From: Isoetes taiwanensis
Lineage: Eukaryota; Streptophyta; Lycopodiopsida; Isoetales; Isoetaceae
NCBI GenBank assembly: GCA_021234155.1
Contig: JAJEKV010000078.1
Span: 2,170,001 to 2,234,000 of the forward strand
Direction: 5' to 3'
Length of the DNA stretch: 64,000 nt
Part shown: in pieces, positions 46,958 through 57,909 of the stretch
How positions within the stretch are numbered: the first letter of the stretch is position 1
How the letters are laid out: each line of letters opens with the position of its first letter
Program-made: the position numbers and the translations under genes
The notes under the pieces: model-generated
The model's database searches: none
Seen by the model: only the letters and a program-made list of their open reading frames with translations
Told to the model about the DNA's origin: nothing

Positions 46958-47700
46958 TTGACATGCACACATTCCTTGCTGATTTCTGTGCTATGCCTAG
47001 TTGCCCCCATAACAGCAATATGCGCTATGATAGGGACATGGTCTGATTCCTTTCTAGTTTCTGATATATGGGAGGTATGTGACCTGCTCTACAAAAGACT
47101 CAGATGCAATAAAATAGTCTACAATGCTCGTTCCTTTGCAACTGCACTTATCAGTGCTTGGAAATCTTTTAATTCCATTGTATATCAAAAGATTTAGACC
47201 ACTACACATACCTAGTAAATGGTTTCCCATTGCCGTAGGCCATTTATCTTGATCTGCTGAGACGCGGTTCCACCCTGCTAGTTCCAATTCACGCTCGTCC
47301 ATTTGATCCACCCAACTGGGGTCCCCACTATTACTTGCTAGAGATGCCCGTTTTCCTGCCGGATTACGCCATTGAAATCTCCTACAAAACAACCTCACCT
47401 AGTTCCATTAGTTCGAGGCTATCAAGTTCCAAAATTTCTTTGGAATGGATCCTCAAAATCTAAATTGTACTTTTGATATGTGTGCCTTTGCGGTGGTGAA
47501 AAATAACATCCCTTAATAAAAATCTTTTTATTATTTCTTCCGTGTATCTCCACCCATATATATTGTTTGGGTGTCTCGTTTTTTATTACTTTTGCCAAAT
47601 GCATCATTTCGATCCCGATGTAACATGCAATCCCTCCATACCCTCTTCTACGCCATCCTTTTTTGTTCCAGATTGAGTGCAAAATTCTAAATCTCGTATA
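46958..47700 (-). pseudogene. LINE 2 AP-type endonuclease remnant
   Basis: 47682-47422: KKGWRRRGYGGIACYIGIEM, YIWVEIHGRNN. 47398-47054: FQWRNPAGKRASLASNS (from the GDFN-x-R region), STDKCSCKGTSIVDYFIASE, the SxVDY motif. Beyond it SDHVPI-type sequence lies near 47040 in another frame. The usual N-terminal endonuclease domain of APE-type LINEs. Confidence 0.75.
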
Positions 47701-47763
47701 TCACGGAAGTCTACTTTCTTCATGTTCCCAAGTTTACGTAAAAATACCACGCTCCTATCGATG

Positions 47764-48570
47764 CTAGTACATCGCCATCTCTACAACCTTCCCATTTTGC
47801 TTAGATGACTGATGTTCCATGCAAGTAACCTGATGGTCTGAGTTCCTATGCAACCGTCTCACGATGCATACCTTCCCCCGCTTTTCCGAAAAACTCTTTT
47901 TATTATTTTGCACGGCCTCTTTGTATTTTTGCATTTCAGCCTTATGTTCTTTGAAACTGGCTGTGCGTGAGATCCTCATTTACCCGGACATGCTTACCTT
48001 TGAGCTTGATTCTTTTTTTTGGAGCACCCTCATTTTCTTATCCCTACTCATGAATTTGACTACAATATTCACAGGTTACGTCCCCTTCTTACCCACCACG
48101 ATAGGCTTCCACAATCTTTGGTGTATGGAACTTCTAATATGTTTGTAATGTCCCATCTCTGTTACCTCCCGCTTAACATTTTCATCATCTTTCTCTACCG
48201 GGCCAGCAATCCAAGATTAAGTGCACGTTAAACTCCTTTCACATTCTGCTGGTTTTAAGTGCCTCAATTTCATGGCGTAGTTCTTGGTTTTACGCCTTCA
48301 ATCCAGCTAAAGCGCTTTGCAATGCCATGGTTTTCTCGCCTTTAATTCCACTAATGTATTAGAGATTTGTTGGATTGCTTCTCACGGATGCGGCTTCTCT
48401 TCTTGATTGCTCCATTCGTCCCACATTTTCATTATCGAGGTGATTATAGAGGATTCCATTGTTTTCCGGAACACCGGATTGTCTGAGAGATCAAATATGA
48501 ATCGAAAAAGCGACCCCCGCGCATCGATTTTCCCCTTGGCTTGCCTTGCCTCAGTTTTTACGTTCAATAG
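47764..48570 (-). pseudogene. LINE 2 ORF1 remnant
   Basis: Lys/Glu-rich pieces: MRISRTASFKEHKAEMQKYK and AVQNNKKSFSEKRGKVCIVR near 47979-47850, the usual ORF1 C-terminal end, and at 48567-48382 a segment with FRFIFDLSDNPVFRKTMESS. Reconstruction is not possible by eye; the assignment rests on position and similarity to the LINE 3 ORF1 end. Confidence 0.55.
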
Positions 48571-48949
48571 CCCTGTTTGATTTCAGCGAGTTATGGGTTT
48601 CCCCACAATGCCATCCAGATACCACAATTCCCTATTTCGATTTCAAAGAAATTAGGGCCTACGATCGCATCGGACACTGTCCCCGATTCTTGGGGTTTGG
48701 CGATGATGATGCAACCCACAATATTACGGAGGAAGAAAAGAGCTTGTTGTGTCGTCATCGCACCCTCCTCTATTTTTAATCGCATCAATGGCGGATCTGC
48801 TCCCCATGCCTATTTCAAGACTTTGTTTATCATTATTTTTACCCATCCTGGGGAGCTTGGCCATCACTGCCCAGAGGTAGGCGTGCTGCTTGCCATCACG
48901 ATCCCCCGCACCAGTCTTGGACCTGATTTCTTGCCCTAGTTCCATGCGG

Positions 48950-49097
<148 letters not shown>

Positions 49098-49240
49098 TCT
49101 TATTATGTCTATGGGAGGCCTCATGGGCCTATTAGACAAACATCATCAAATATCATCATAAAACAATAGATGAGTTTCCCGGATCCTCATCTAGCTCATC
49201 ACTCTCACTCATTTCATATACATCACCCATATCAATGGTC

Positions 49241-49711
49241 TTAAGAGTATCCAAACAAGTGTCTCACGAACCTTAATAGTTCTAACAGATATTTTCCTAA
49301 AGTGTCCCCTTCCATATTAAAGAAAGCTTGGAGGTCTTCACAAAGGATCCCATACTCATCACGTAACGTCTCATATGCCTCACATCTAAGTAAAGCATGC
49401 TCTTCATCCTCAACCCGATTCACATACCACATACCTTACAATATCTCCGATCTCTTGGTATTATATGCCCCCATCTCCCTACTTCAATCCCTAGATGATC
49501 ACGAGCTCAAGCGGATTCTACAAATAGCATGACGCTTCTGAATAGATAAATTCTCATTTAAATGTCTTGCTTGCTCTAGCTTGGGATTGATATTTTGCTT
49601 GTATAAGAGCATCTTTGTCTTTGGTTGCATCCACATCCTTCTATGAATCCTTGATGTTAACCAGGATCTTAAATCCTTGTCTATGGAAGATACCTCTTCC
49701 CAAGAGATACC
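49241..49711 (-). pseudogene. LINE 3 C-terminal zinc motif region, frameshifted
   Basis: VEDEEHALLRCEAYETLRDE (49410-49340) matches the CKICGEDKVEDEDHALL segment of LINE 1 and the EDEEHAIIHC segment of LINE 2. The RT frame ends by a stop at 49712, at WLGK; in LINE 1 the same place reads through (KKWLNKWDIQWDEV), so a single change near 49712 cuts the protein. Confidence 0.8.
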
Positions 49712-51331
49712 TCATTTACCAAGCCATTTTATCACATCTTGAAATACACCCTTCTCTTTGCTAGACATCAAAGCTACATGTGGCAACCTTGTCTCGTCTA
49801 GTCCATGTACTTTTTTAAGATAGAGAATGCATCGAATGAGGGCTTCCCCTTCAAGAGGGATAAGACCACTCTCAACCAACATCATAGGATATGGAGTTTG
49901 GGATTTAACGCCCAATTCCAATCTTAGAAACTTCTTCAAAATCTGCTCAATGTCTTCCCACAAGCATTGTGGGAGACTTGGCCTCCAAATCTCACATCCA
50001 TAAAGAATCACACTTTGTACCAGAGTTTGGAAGAGTTTTAACTTCAAATGCCATGACCATACGTGTGCTCTTCTACTCATACTTTGGAGCGCATATAATG
50101 CTTTGTGACCACCTTCGACGCGTTGGTTTATGCAAGCATTCCATCTGTGATTCTTGCAGAAAACAAGTCCCAAGTATTTGTATGAATCACACATGTTCAC
50201 CAAATTCCCCTTATAACGAAAAATGGGTTCCTGTTTCAAGCTGCCAACGGCCATAATGCTTGTCTTTTCCAAATTCACCTCCATTCCTGTCCGCTCACAA
50301 AAAGATTCCAGCCCATTTAAGTGACTCTGCATATGTTCCCGAGACCGTGCAAAAATAACTACATCATCAGCATATAATAGTAATTGCATCAAGCATCCAT
50401 GTACCTCCATCCCACCAGGGCAATTACTATGTATCCATTCGTCTAGACTATCAATAAATAAACCAAATAGCGTGGGAGACAGTGGGCACCCCTGCTTCAC
50501 TCCAATATTACTTTCTACACAGTCTGAGACATCCAAAGAGAGAGGGTATGATAATTGTACCAGTACTTTATCATAGAGCACCTGAACTGCTTCTCGGAGA
50601 TCCTGGGGGACTTGGAGTTTCTCCATCCGCTCCCAAAGTTGGCTGCGTGGTACCTTATCAAATGCTTTTTTAAAGTCCACGAAAGCCATGTACACTGGTT
50701 TCCTCGTGCCTTTAACAGCATCAAAGACCGTTTTCAGTGTCAGTAGGTGATCTAATGTAGATCTACCTGATCTAAAGCCCGCCTGTGCCTCTGATCTCTT
50801 CTGATTACATTCTGCCCACTGGTTCAGTTTCTTTTCCAAAATTGTAGAGAAAAGCTTTGAAAACAGGCTACTTACCAGAATGGTGCGGTAATTATTTACC
50901 TCAGTTCGCAGGCCACCTTTATGTATTGGAACTACTCGATTCTTACACCAGTCACTAGGAAACCCCTGCGATAGAGCCATATTAAGCATATTTACTAGAA
51001 CATGATGTATTGCAGGACCAGCCCATTTCAAATGCTCCGCACATAATCCCGTATGATCCTTGGCTTTGCCATTTGCTAGCAACTTCACCCCATCTGCTAC
51101 ATCTTCAATTGTAATGACTAATTCTGAACTTTTTGTATCAGCCCCTTCATGGAATTCCTCGTCATGATATAGTTTGCGCACATGCTGCCAGAGTGCTTGC
51201 GAGGCAATCGGGATATCCATCTTCTTATGCTTCCTTAGCATGTTCCAGAACAGCTTTGGCTCATTCAAGTATCTTGTACAGAGAAGATGCTGCCTATTCC
51301 TCATAAACAAGCGTTTTTTGTTGCGAACCAC
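49712..51331 (-). CDS. LINE 3 reverse transcriptase, open 539-aa frame
   Basis: Target-primed reverse transcription enzyme. Motifs in order: LANGKAKDHTGLCAEHLKWA, NRVVPIHKGG, NNYRTILVSSLFSKLFSTIL, AQAGFRSGRSTLDHLLTLKT, VYMAFVDFKKAFDKV (first catalytic Asp), NIGVKQGCPLSPTLFGLFID, LLLYADDVVIFARS (catalytic YADD, codons at about 50363-50374), GMEVNLEKTSIMAVG, then YKYLGLVF and the thumb VILYGCEIWRPSLPQCLWED. The frame starts at a Met downstream of the endonuclease; the real ORF2 start lies upstream, near 52400, but is frameshifted. Neighbours: endonuclease upstream, zinc motif downstream. Confidence 0.93.
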   Translation of the reverse strand: MVRNKKRLFMRNRQHLLCTRYLNEPKLFWNMLRKHKKMDIPIASQALWQHVRKLYHDEEFHEGADTKSSELVITIEDVADGVKLLANGKAKDHTGLCAEHLKWAGPAIHHVLVNMLNMALSQGFPSDWCKNRVVPIHKGGLRTEVNNYRTILVSSLFSKLFSTILEKKLNQWAECNQKRSEAQAGFRSGRSTLDHLLTLKTVFDAVKGTRKPVYMAFVDFKKAFDKVPRSQLWERMEKLQVPQDLREAVQVLYDKVLVQLSYPLSLDVSDCVESNIGVKQGCPLSPTLFGLFIDSLDEWIHSNCPGGMEVHGCLMQLLLYADDVVIFARSREHMQSHLNGLESFCERTGMEVNLEKTSIMAVGSLKQEPIFRYKGNLVNMCDSYKYLGLVFCKNHRWNACINQRVEGGHKALYALQSMSRRAHVWSWHLKLKLFQTLVQSVILYGCEIWRPSLPQCLWEDIEQILKKFLRLELGVKSQTPYPMMLVESGLIPLEGEALIRCILYLKKVHGLDETRLPHVALMSSKEKGVFQDVIKWLGK

Positions 51332-51392
51332 TCTTCTATAGTGTTGCTTACAGGACTCCTTCTGATCTGCCTTACTTCTTTTCCAATTATCT

Positions 51393-52400
51393 TTAGCATT
51401 CCGGCAGTCTTGATCGAACCATGCCTTGCATGATTGACCTTTCCTTGCTCAGTATGAATGAAAATTTACGGGCTGATGTATCCAGGACCTCATGTAATTG
51501 GTGTGTCATCTTGTCTAAATCAAGATTATCCCATGACAGATTTGACATCTTGCCCCCTACCCGGCATCTGTACGGCACTTGCAAGTGTGCCTTCATGGCA
51601 TATCGGCCTTGTTCCTGTGATTGAGAAGAACTCATATGAGGCAAATTTGCTTGTAATGTGAAGAAGATCGGATTATGATCCGATTCCATTTCTGTATCCC
51701 CTACAAACAAGTTAGTGATATCCCCAAGATAATCTTCTGAGATTGCCACATAATCTACTGTACTCCTCTCTCGGCATGTGTTCTTCATAGTGCCGTGAAA
51801 TCGTGCCACCCATTCTGAGTTATCAGATTTGCACTACTACACAAATTCAAGAATTGTCTACCTGATTTTGTGATGGTATGGTCCTCGGATATCCGCTTTT
51901 CGCACTGCTGATTCTTGCTCAATTTCGTTCAAAGACATCAGCCACAATGGGTCCTTATCTCCTGATAATGCTGTCACTTGTAGGTTGCCCGTCCTGCTAT
52001 TGAAATCTCCAGATAAAATTATGCATCCCCGGTCCTGAAAGTCCATAACATCCTCCTCTAAAGCAAAGAATAAATCATCTCCGAAGCATCGGTTTCTTTA
52101 TAAATTTTCTTATGTTTGGGTGCGAATAAACAACAAAACGGATAATATTTAACCTGTATTCCTTGAATTTCCAGCCAAATATACTGGCTATTTACATCTT
52201 TTCTTATGCCACAGATCAAGTTTTTAAAAGCCGGTCTTACAAAACATGCTATACCACCATTTCCTACATCTCTATCGTGGAATTTTTTGCTACAAGTTGA
52301 AAAAATCAGATCAAAACCGTCAATGTCTGGTAGAGCATACAAGTCATGCTCTTTCTACAAAACAAATCACATCTGCGTTCTCTAATAATGTTTGCATGCT
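51393..52400 (-). pseudogene. LINE 3 AP-type endonuclease, frameshifted
   Basis: Pieces: 52342-52058 (ALPDIDGFDLIFS, NGGIACFVRPAFKN, SQYIWLEIQGIQVKYYP), 52046-51858 (IILSGDFNSRTGNLQ, the GDFN motif) and 51809-51393 (RERSTVDYVAISEDYLG, TEMESDHNPIFFTL, the SDH motif). All active-site motifs of the APE-type nuclease are present but in three frames. Confidence 0.88.
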
Positions 52401-52452
52401 CAATATCTTATCTACTATCAGCCTATTTATATTCCATACCTCCCTCTGATCC

Positions 52453-53195
52453 CTATTCAACCACGGCTTTCCCTCTGACCCATTTCACATTCTTATTACT
52501 GTTTTTGGCTTCTTTGAATTTCGCCATCTCTTGTTTCTTCTCCTGGAGCTGTTCTTTGGTTAAATCCTCGTTAACCCATATAAACTTGCCCTTCAATGTA
52601 TGCATTTGTTTGAGGACACAAATCGATCTTCCCTTAAATGAAATTTTACCAAAACATGCCTTGTTCCATGCTCCTTTTTCCCAATCGCGGAATGCATCCC
52701 CATACACATAACTCTGTCACTTGCATTTCTTCAATAAAGAATTTTGAAACCCTCTCCTTCGTTTCTTCATTCTCACATTTTCGTAAACCTACTACTCTAA
52801 GATTCAAAGCCCGCCGTTTTTCTTTCTGTGCTTCCACATATCCTTGAATGCATTTCTCGATTTGCCACTTCATTTGACTCTTCATCTTCCTCGGTAGTTT
52901 CTTGCAATTCCTTGATCTCTGCCCTGACAAGATCTATCTCTGTTTTAATTTCCTGGAAGTTTGTTCTCAAATCGTCATTTTCTGCTCTTAAGTTTCGGAT
53001 TTCCTGCATCAATTTTTCTTCTCTCAGAGCCGATTCTTGCCTAAGTGCTGCCATCTCTTTGCCGATTCTGCCCTCGAAAGCGATCAGCTCCCTCCAAATC
53101 GTGGGCCAAGGAGATGTCCTCCGGTTGCTCAGATGTCTCCTCATCCTCCGATTCATACTTCTTCTTAGATTGTTTTTGCCCTTTAAGATTGCCAT
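52453..53195 (-). pseudogene. LINE 3 ORF1 protein, frameshifted
   Basis: Nucleic-acid chaperone-type protein. It starts MAILKGKNNLRRSMNRRMRR at 53195, right after the (GA)n tract, then a long heptad-rich coiled coil (IGKEMAALRQESALREEKLM, EIKTEIDLVRAEIKELQET). The next frame (52930-52646) carries an RRM-like ALNLRVVGLRKCENEETKE. The third (52707-52453) has the C-terminal FIWVNEDLTKEQLQEKKQEM and KWVRGKAVVE. Frame changes near 52810 and 52690. Confidence 0.8.
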
Positions 53196-53218
53196 AAAAT
53201 GTAAATTGTGAAATAAAT

Positions 53219-53322
<104 letters not shown>

Positions 53323-53329
53323 CTAGGGT

Positions 53330-53779
53330 CCCGGGTCATCCCCGAGATGCCCTCCGTGTTTGGCAAGTGCTAACTGGAAATTGCGCGAGGCCACCAGCCC
53401 TTTAACGAGACAAGAGAGAAGAGGAGAATCAGCCCTCACAAGGCGGGATGAATGTAAACCAAACAGAGGCCAAGCAAACCAAACCATGCGACCAGCCATA
53501 GAGGAGGGAGGGAGGGAAACACTGGAACAAGGAGAATTCATCTCAAATGAAACGCCAATGAGAATTGCTTGAAGCTACATGGATATATAGCATGAGCTAA
53601 AAGAAATCACGCTCCAAAGAAAGCTCAAGCTAAAGATGACTCCTACATCCAAAATAGCGTGACGCCAAAACAGACATCCCTTTCCCCAGAATGATGGTTC
53701 TCTTCTATATAAGAAGAAAACCATAGCATTCTAGGGAAAGGTCCTTTGTAAAACAACAATAACAGACATAAAGAGGAAC
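53330..53779 (-). other. DIRS copy C 3' non-coding end
   Basis: Colinear with 20420-20900 of copy A: GATAGTTGGAGGTAGGTTCC, the TATTGTTGTTTTACAAAGG block, AAGCAATTCTCATT, GTGTTTCCCTCC, GGGCTGATTCTCCTCTTCTC and GGGATGACCC on the minus strand. The second copy of the repeat seen in copy A at 20909 is absent, where the (GA)n and LINE 3 begin. Confidence 0.75.
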
Positions 53780-55209
53780 CTACCTCCAACTATCACAGGC
53801 CGAAATTGCGAGAGACAATGAGTCACTCTTCAACACTGGGTAGAATGTAGCGAGCATGAGATGAAGCAGAACGCCAACGGCCATGAGAGCGCACCACCTC
53901 AGCAGAAACTGCAGCCGCAGAGGCCGCCGTGGCCCCCTCACGACACCCCGCATGAGCATGAGTACCAAAAACATGGGGAACTAAACCAATGCGACGCAAG
54001 CACTCAAACCACTATGCATGCGTGGTGGAATAAGACAAAGCACGACAAGAGGTCAAAGAGGATCGAAACAAGGATTCACCCTCAGGAAGATCAATGACAT
54101 GGAACGAGCAAGCGAAAAACAAGTGCTGCAAGAGATGGACAGGGCAAGAAACCGAACCAGTACGTGCAATCAAGACTTCCTGGCCAGCCGCAATTTGGTC
54201 ATATTTAGACTTCCGGATTGCCACGCAGACATGATCTGGAAAAAAGGTCAGGTCTCACCAATTCAAATGAAGGGCCTCGGAAATACGGAGAAATCCAGCA
54301 AAACATAAGGTAACCAAAGAGGCTTTCATCAAGTCTCGCCACTCCGCATGGGTCAGGGCAAAAGATAACATAACAAGACGGATGTGAGCAGCAGTGAGGG
54401 GCAACCGTGGTCGAGGTGTTGACTGAAGCCGAGGGGCAGACTGGCGGACCAATGAAGGTAAAGGACCCAAACACGGAGAAGGGGCATTAATCAAGCTGTG
54501 AAAAAATGAGATGGCAGCAGAAGCGCCACCCATCCAGGCGAGGCACTGGCGAGAAGACACAGAAGAGGCGAAGAAGGCCGCGACATGGATGGATGAAGCA
54601 GGAAGAAAAGTGACACCGTGGGACAAGCACCAAGACCGAAACCGCCGCCACACAGAGGCATAGGCAAGAAGGGTAGAAGTATCACAGGATTGAAGAACGG
54701 AGGTGAGGATAGGAACCACAAAAACAGGGGATACTGCAGAAAAATGCGGTAAGACATCTGAAACATGCACCATATAAACATAATCAGAACAAAATCACAT
54801 CACCAACCTTATTCAAATACATAGCGTAGAGCAATAAAGCCACATGTCGTTTGTCACCCGCAAGACGCGAGACCGACGGAAGCAAAGCACGAGAAAACTC
54901 ATGAAAAAACAATGCATCTACCACAAAGGGCTGCCAGGAGTTCGTGTCAGAAACGACCAACGGCCACCATGGGGCAGAAGGCCATGAAAAGACAACCAAT
55001 GTTAAGCGAGCATGGCATAGGCGAGCATGGTGCAAGACAGCAGGGACTAAGGAGGCAGGAGGAAAGCAGAAATTATTGAACAAGCGCCAATTGTAGGAAA
55101 AAGCATCAGGGGGAATCCGAAAAGGGTAAGCATCCTTGGTAGACGGGAAGTAAAGCATTAGATGGGCTAGCAAAGCGGTCGATATGGTGAGGGCCCCATC
55201 GAGACTCAA
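53780..55209 (-). pseudogene. DIRS copy C tyrosine recombinase
   Basis: Integrates the circular DNA intermediate of DIRS elements. Piece 55209-54784 holds the N-terminal part (PPDAFSYNWRLFNNFCFPPA, LTLVVFSWPSAPWWPLVV, from the typical DIRS linker). Piece 54773-54255 holds the core-binding region (SCDTSTLLAYASVWRRFRSW) and FLRISEALHLNW with the first catalytic Arg. Later pieces (54224-54012, 53974-53780) hold SCPVHLLQHL, FHVIDLPEGESLF, then GTHAHAG-like sequence for the His-x2-Arg motif and HGRWRSASSHARYILP with the presumed Tyr. Three or more frameshifts. Confidence 0.85.
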
Positions 55210-56784
55210 TCAAGCTAAAAGCCTCAGAGGAAAGGGAGAACTCATCAAACTTACAAATCTTAGACAAATAGTCAGCCACTCATTGTCCAAACGGGGAACC
55301 CACAACGGCTCGAGTTGAATCCTATGGTGATAACAAAAAATGAAAAGCTCGATTAAAAGCAAATGGATAACTGGAGATGGGGAACCACCCTTCTGCAACA
55401 AAAAAGCGACATTCTGATTATCACCACGAGCAACTACAGTGGAGTTGAAGAGGAGGCCAGCAAAATGCTGCAACAATTGGAGTAGGCAAACAACTCACGC
55501 CATGTGGAGGATTGAAGACGCTCAGATGCGGTAAAAAGGCCATAAAAGGAGAGCACGGGTGTACCAGGAATAGACAACCAACCACCCCAACGCTCATTGC
55601 TCACATCAAACCCGAGGGTGACTTTCGTGAGGAGAGGGGGCCAAAGAGGACAACGGTCAAATCTGAACACAATAGTCTGCCAAAGACACAGTTCGTGACG
55701 TGACAGGGGGGAAAGCAAAAAAGGAGTATCCCAAAGCTCAGAGCGGCGGAGATCAGAATGAAGGCCTGAAAGTGACCAAAAACTAGACGCAAGGACTGAA
55801 TGAAACCGAGGAAATGAGCAATCAAGCGAGCAGAGACTACAGGAGCAGCAAGCAAGTTAGAACAAAGAGATAAAGCGCGGGACTTTTTAGTGGCAGAGAT
55901 GCGGAACAAACCATCCTGGGCATCGACTATGAAACCTAAGAAGACAAGCGATGAGAAATGCGAAACCGACACTTTTCCCAAGCGAGAAGAAAACCGGCTT
56001 GCTGTAAGTAAAAAATAATCTGGATTTGAAGGGATCAGGCGAGGAGTGACACAGAAACAGGATATCATTAACATATGGGGAGCAACGGATACCCTGAGCA
56101 CGCCACCGGCGAACCAATTGCCGAATGAGTTTGGTAAACACAGATGGAGCAGAGGCGAGTCCAAAGGGAGAACATTGACGACAAAGAACTTACCGTCCAG
56201 TGAAAAACCAAGAAAAGAACGGTGAGGAGGCCAGATGGAGACATGATGATAACCCGATTTCAAGTCTATCGCAAAAAGGAAATCGGCAGGTTTACAAAGA
56301 TAAGAGAGCAGGTCCAATGACTCATAGCGAAAAGAGGGGACAGATAAAAAGGAGTTCAAGACACGCAAATCTAAGATAAGACGTCACTTTCCTTGACCTT
56401 TTGGAACCATCCCCAACGGGGAACAGAAGAAGGGACAAGAAGGCACAAGGGAGGCGGCACCGGTCTGAAGGAGTTCGGAAACGGCAGAACAAGCAAAATC
56501 AAGCTGGGTAAACAAGGAAAAATGATTCTTTGCAAAAAAGGGTTGGGCAGGGGAATGAGTAAGCCAAGGCAAACGATAACCAAACTGGATCCACCTTGAG
56601 CACCCGGCCGAGGAAAACGTAAGGACCGCCAAAAAGACAAAGAGGACAAGAGGTGATTGAGAACGCAGGTAGATGATGCAATAGAGTCAGCTACGATAGG
56701 ATCAATGCCGAGATGAGGAATGCAAGAGGAAAACGGAGTCAATCTGAAATAGCAATAAATTATATAAGAACGACAAGATGTCAA
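55210..56784 (-). pseudogene. DIRS copy C reverse transcriptase and RNase H
   Basis: RT: 56632-56384 (IQFGYRLPWLTHSPAQPFFA, ELLQTGAASLVPS, SPLGMVPKGQGK), 56368-55601 (FAIDLKSGYHHVSIWPPH, FLGFSLDGKFFVVNVLP) with the VFTKLIRQLVRRWRAQGIR and SPYVNDI part in another frame (56141-55887); the expected catalytic YLDD is read as YVND, so the first Asp is changed. RNase H: 55718-55434 (FDVSNERWGGWLS, with the catalytic Asp, and STWRELFA with Glu) and 55476-55210 (STVVARGDNQNVAFLLQKGG, Asp). The order RT, RNase H is that of DIRS. No methyltransferase domain was seen. Confidence 0.87.
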
Positions 56785-57909
56785 TAAAACTCCTAAAGAA
56801 GAACTCTGAAACCACCCCTAAGACGCCCATCCTACATACCTAATATGGGAAGAATGCTTTGCCTATAAGTATAACGAAATGCCTAACAAAAAAAACATGA
56901 CAAATATGCACAACTGTGGGGAATTAGAAAAAAAGCCTAAGCTCAAAAAATGAATACCCTTTGTCGACAACCCGTAGCAAACCAAAAGTCCGAATGCAAA
57001 CATGGGAAACCACAAAACTCTTTGCCAAAAACCTAAATGAAAATGACAACAAAAAAACCGCTTTGAAAGAAGGGAATTCAAAAGTGGGGAGAAAAAGGGC
57101 AAACCCGACAAGAAGCAAACCAAAGGTATTCAAACATAAAGAAGGCGTAAAATCCTAAAGAAGGCGTCTAGTGTAGCAGAACCAAAACACCAGAGAACCC
57201 TATCAACTAGACTGACCCAAGAATGCTAATCTATAATCCTATGCTAACAACCCAGTCGATACAACCAAGTACTTAGATTCAAAACCAACGAGAATTCGAG
57301 ATACGAAGCAGTCAAGGTAATCACAACCTTAAAGAAAACCATGGTTCAAAAAAATACATAAGACGATTGTGGAAATGAAAAAACCTAACCTGACATCCCT
57401 AATCGATCGACAAACTGCCTTTGCAAGGAAGGGGAGATGCATATGTGGGAAGAAAGGGGGAAAACCTAACTTACAACAATCAACCTAGCAGCCAAAGCAA
57501 TGCACACATGGGAAAACACAGCAAATAGAGTTGCAGAAAATGCATTCCATGACAACGAAAAACTGAATTAGAAATAAAGGAATTCCTAAGGCCAAGAAGC
57601 TAGCTAGCATAAAGAAAGAGTCTAGAGTAGCGAAACCAAAACCACTAGAGAATCCTGGCAACTCGACTGACCCAAACATGCTAACCTATAATCGTATGCT
57701 AAATGCAACCAAGCCGATACAACCAAGTACCTAGATCCAAAAAAACTTTTTACGAGAATTTTGAAGTAAGATGCAGTAAAAAGCCATCACAACCATAAAG
57801 AAAACCATGGTCCAAAACATAAGACAATTGTTGTATATATCCAATTCTCAAAAAACAAAATCAATAGTACGGTCATAGCCGTCTGGTGCTGACTCCATCA
57901 ACCAAGTAC
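56785..57909 (-). other. DIRS copy C spacer between gag and RT, with direct repeats
   Basis: No gene. On the plus strand it is A/G-rich. Two similar blocks, about 57140-57370 and 57600-57830, share CTGACCCAA, ATGCTAA, GATACAACCAAGTAC, TAGAT and AAGAAAACCATGGT in order, giving a period of about 460 bp. Copy B lacks the whole segment. Confidence 0.65.
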
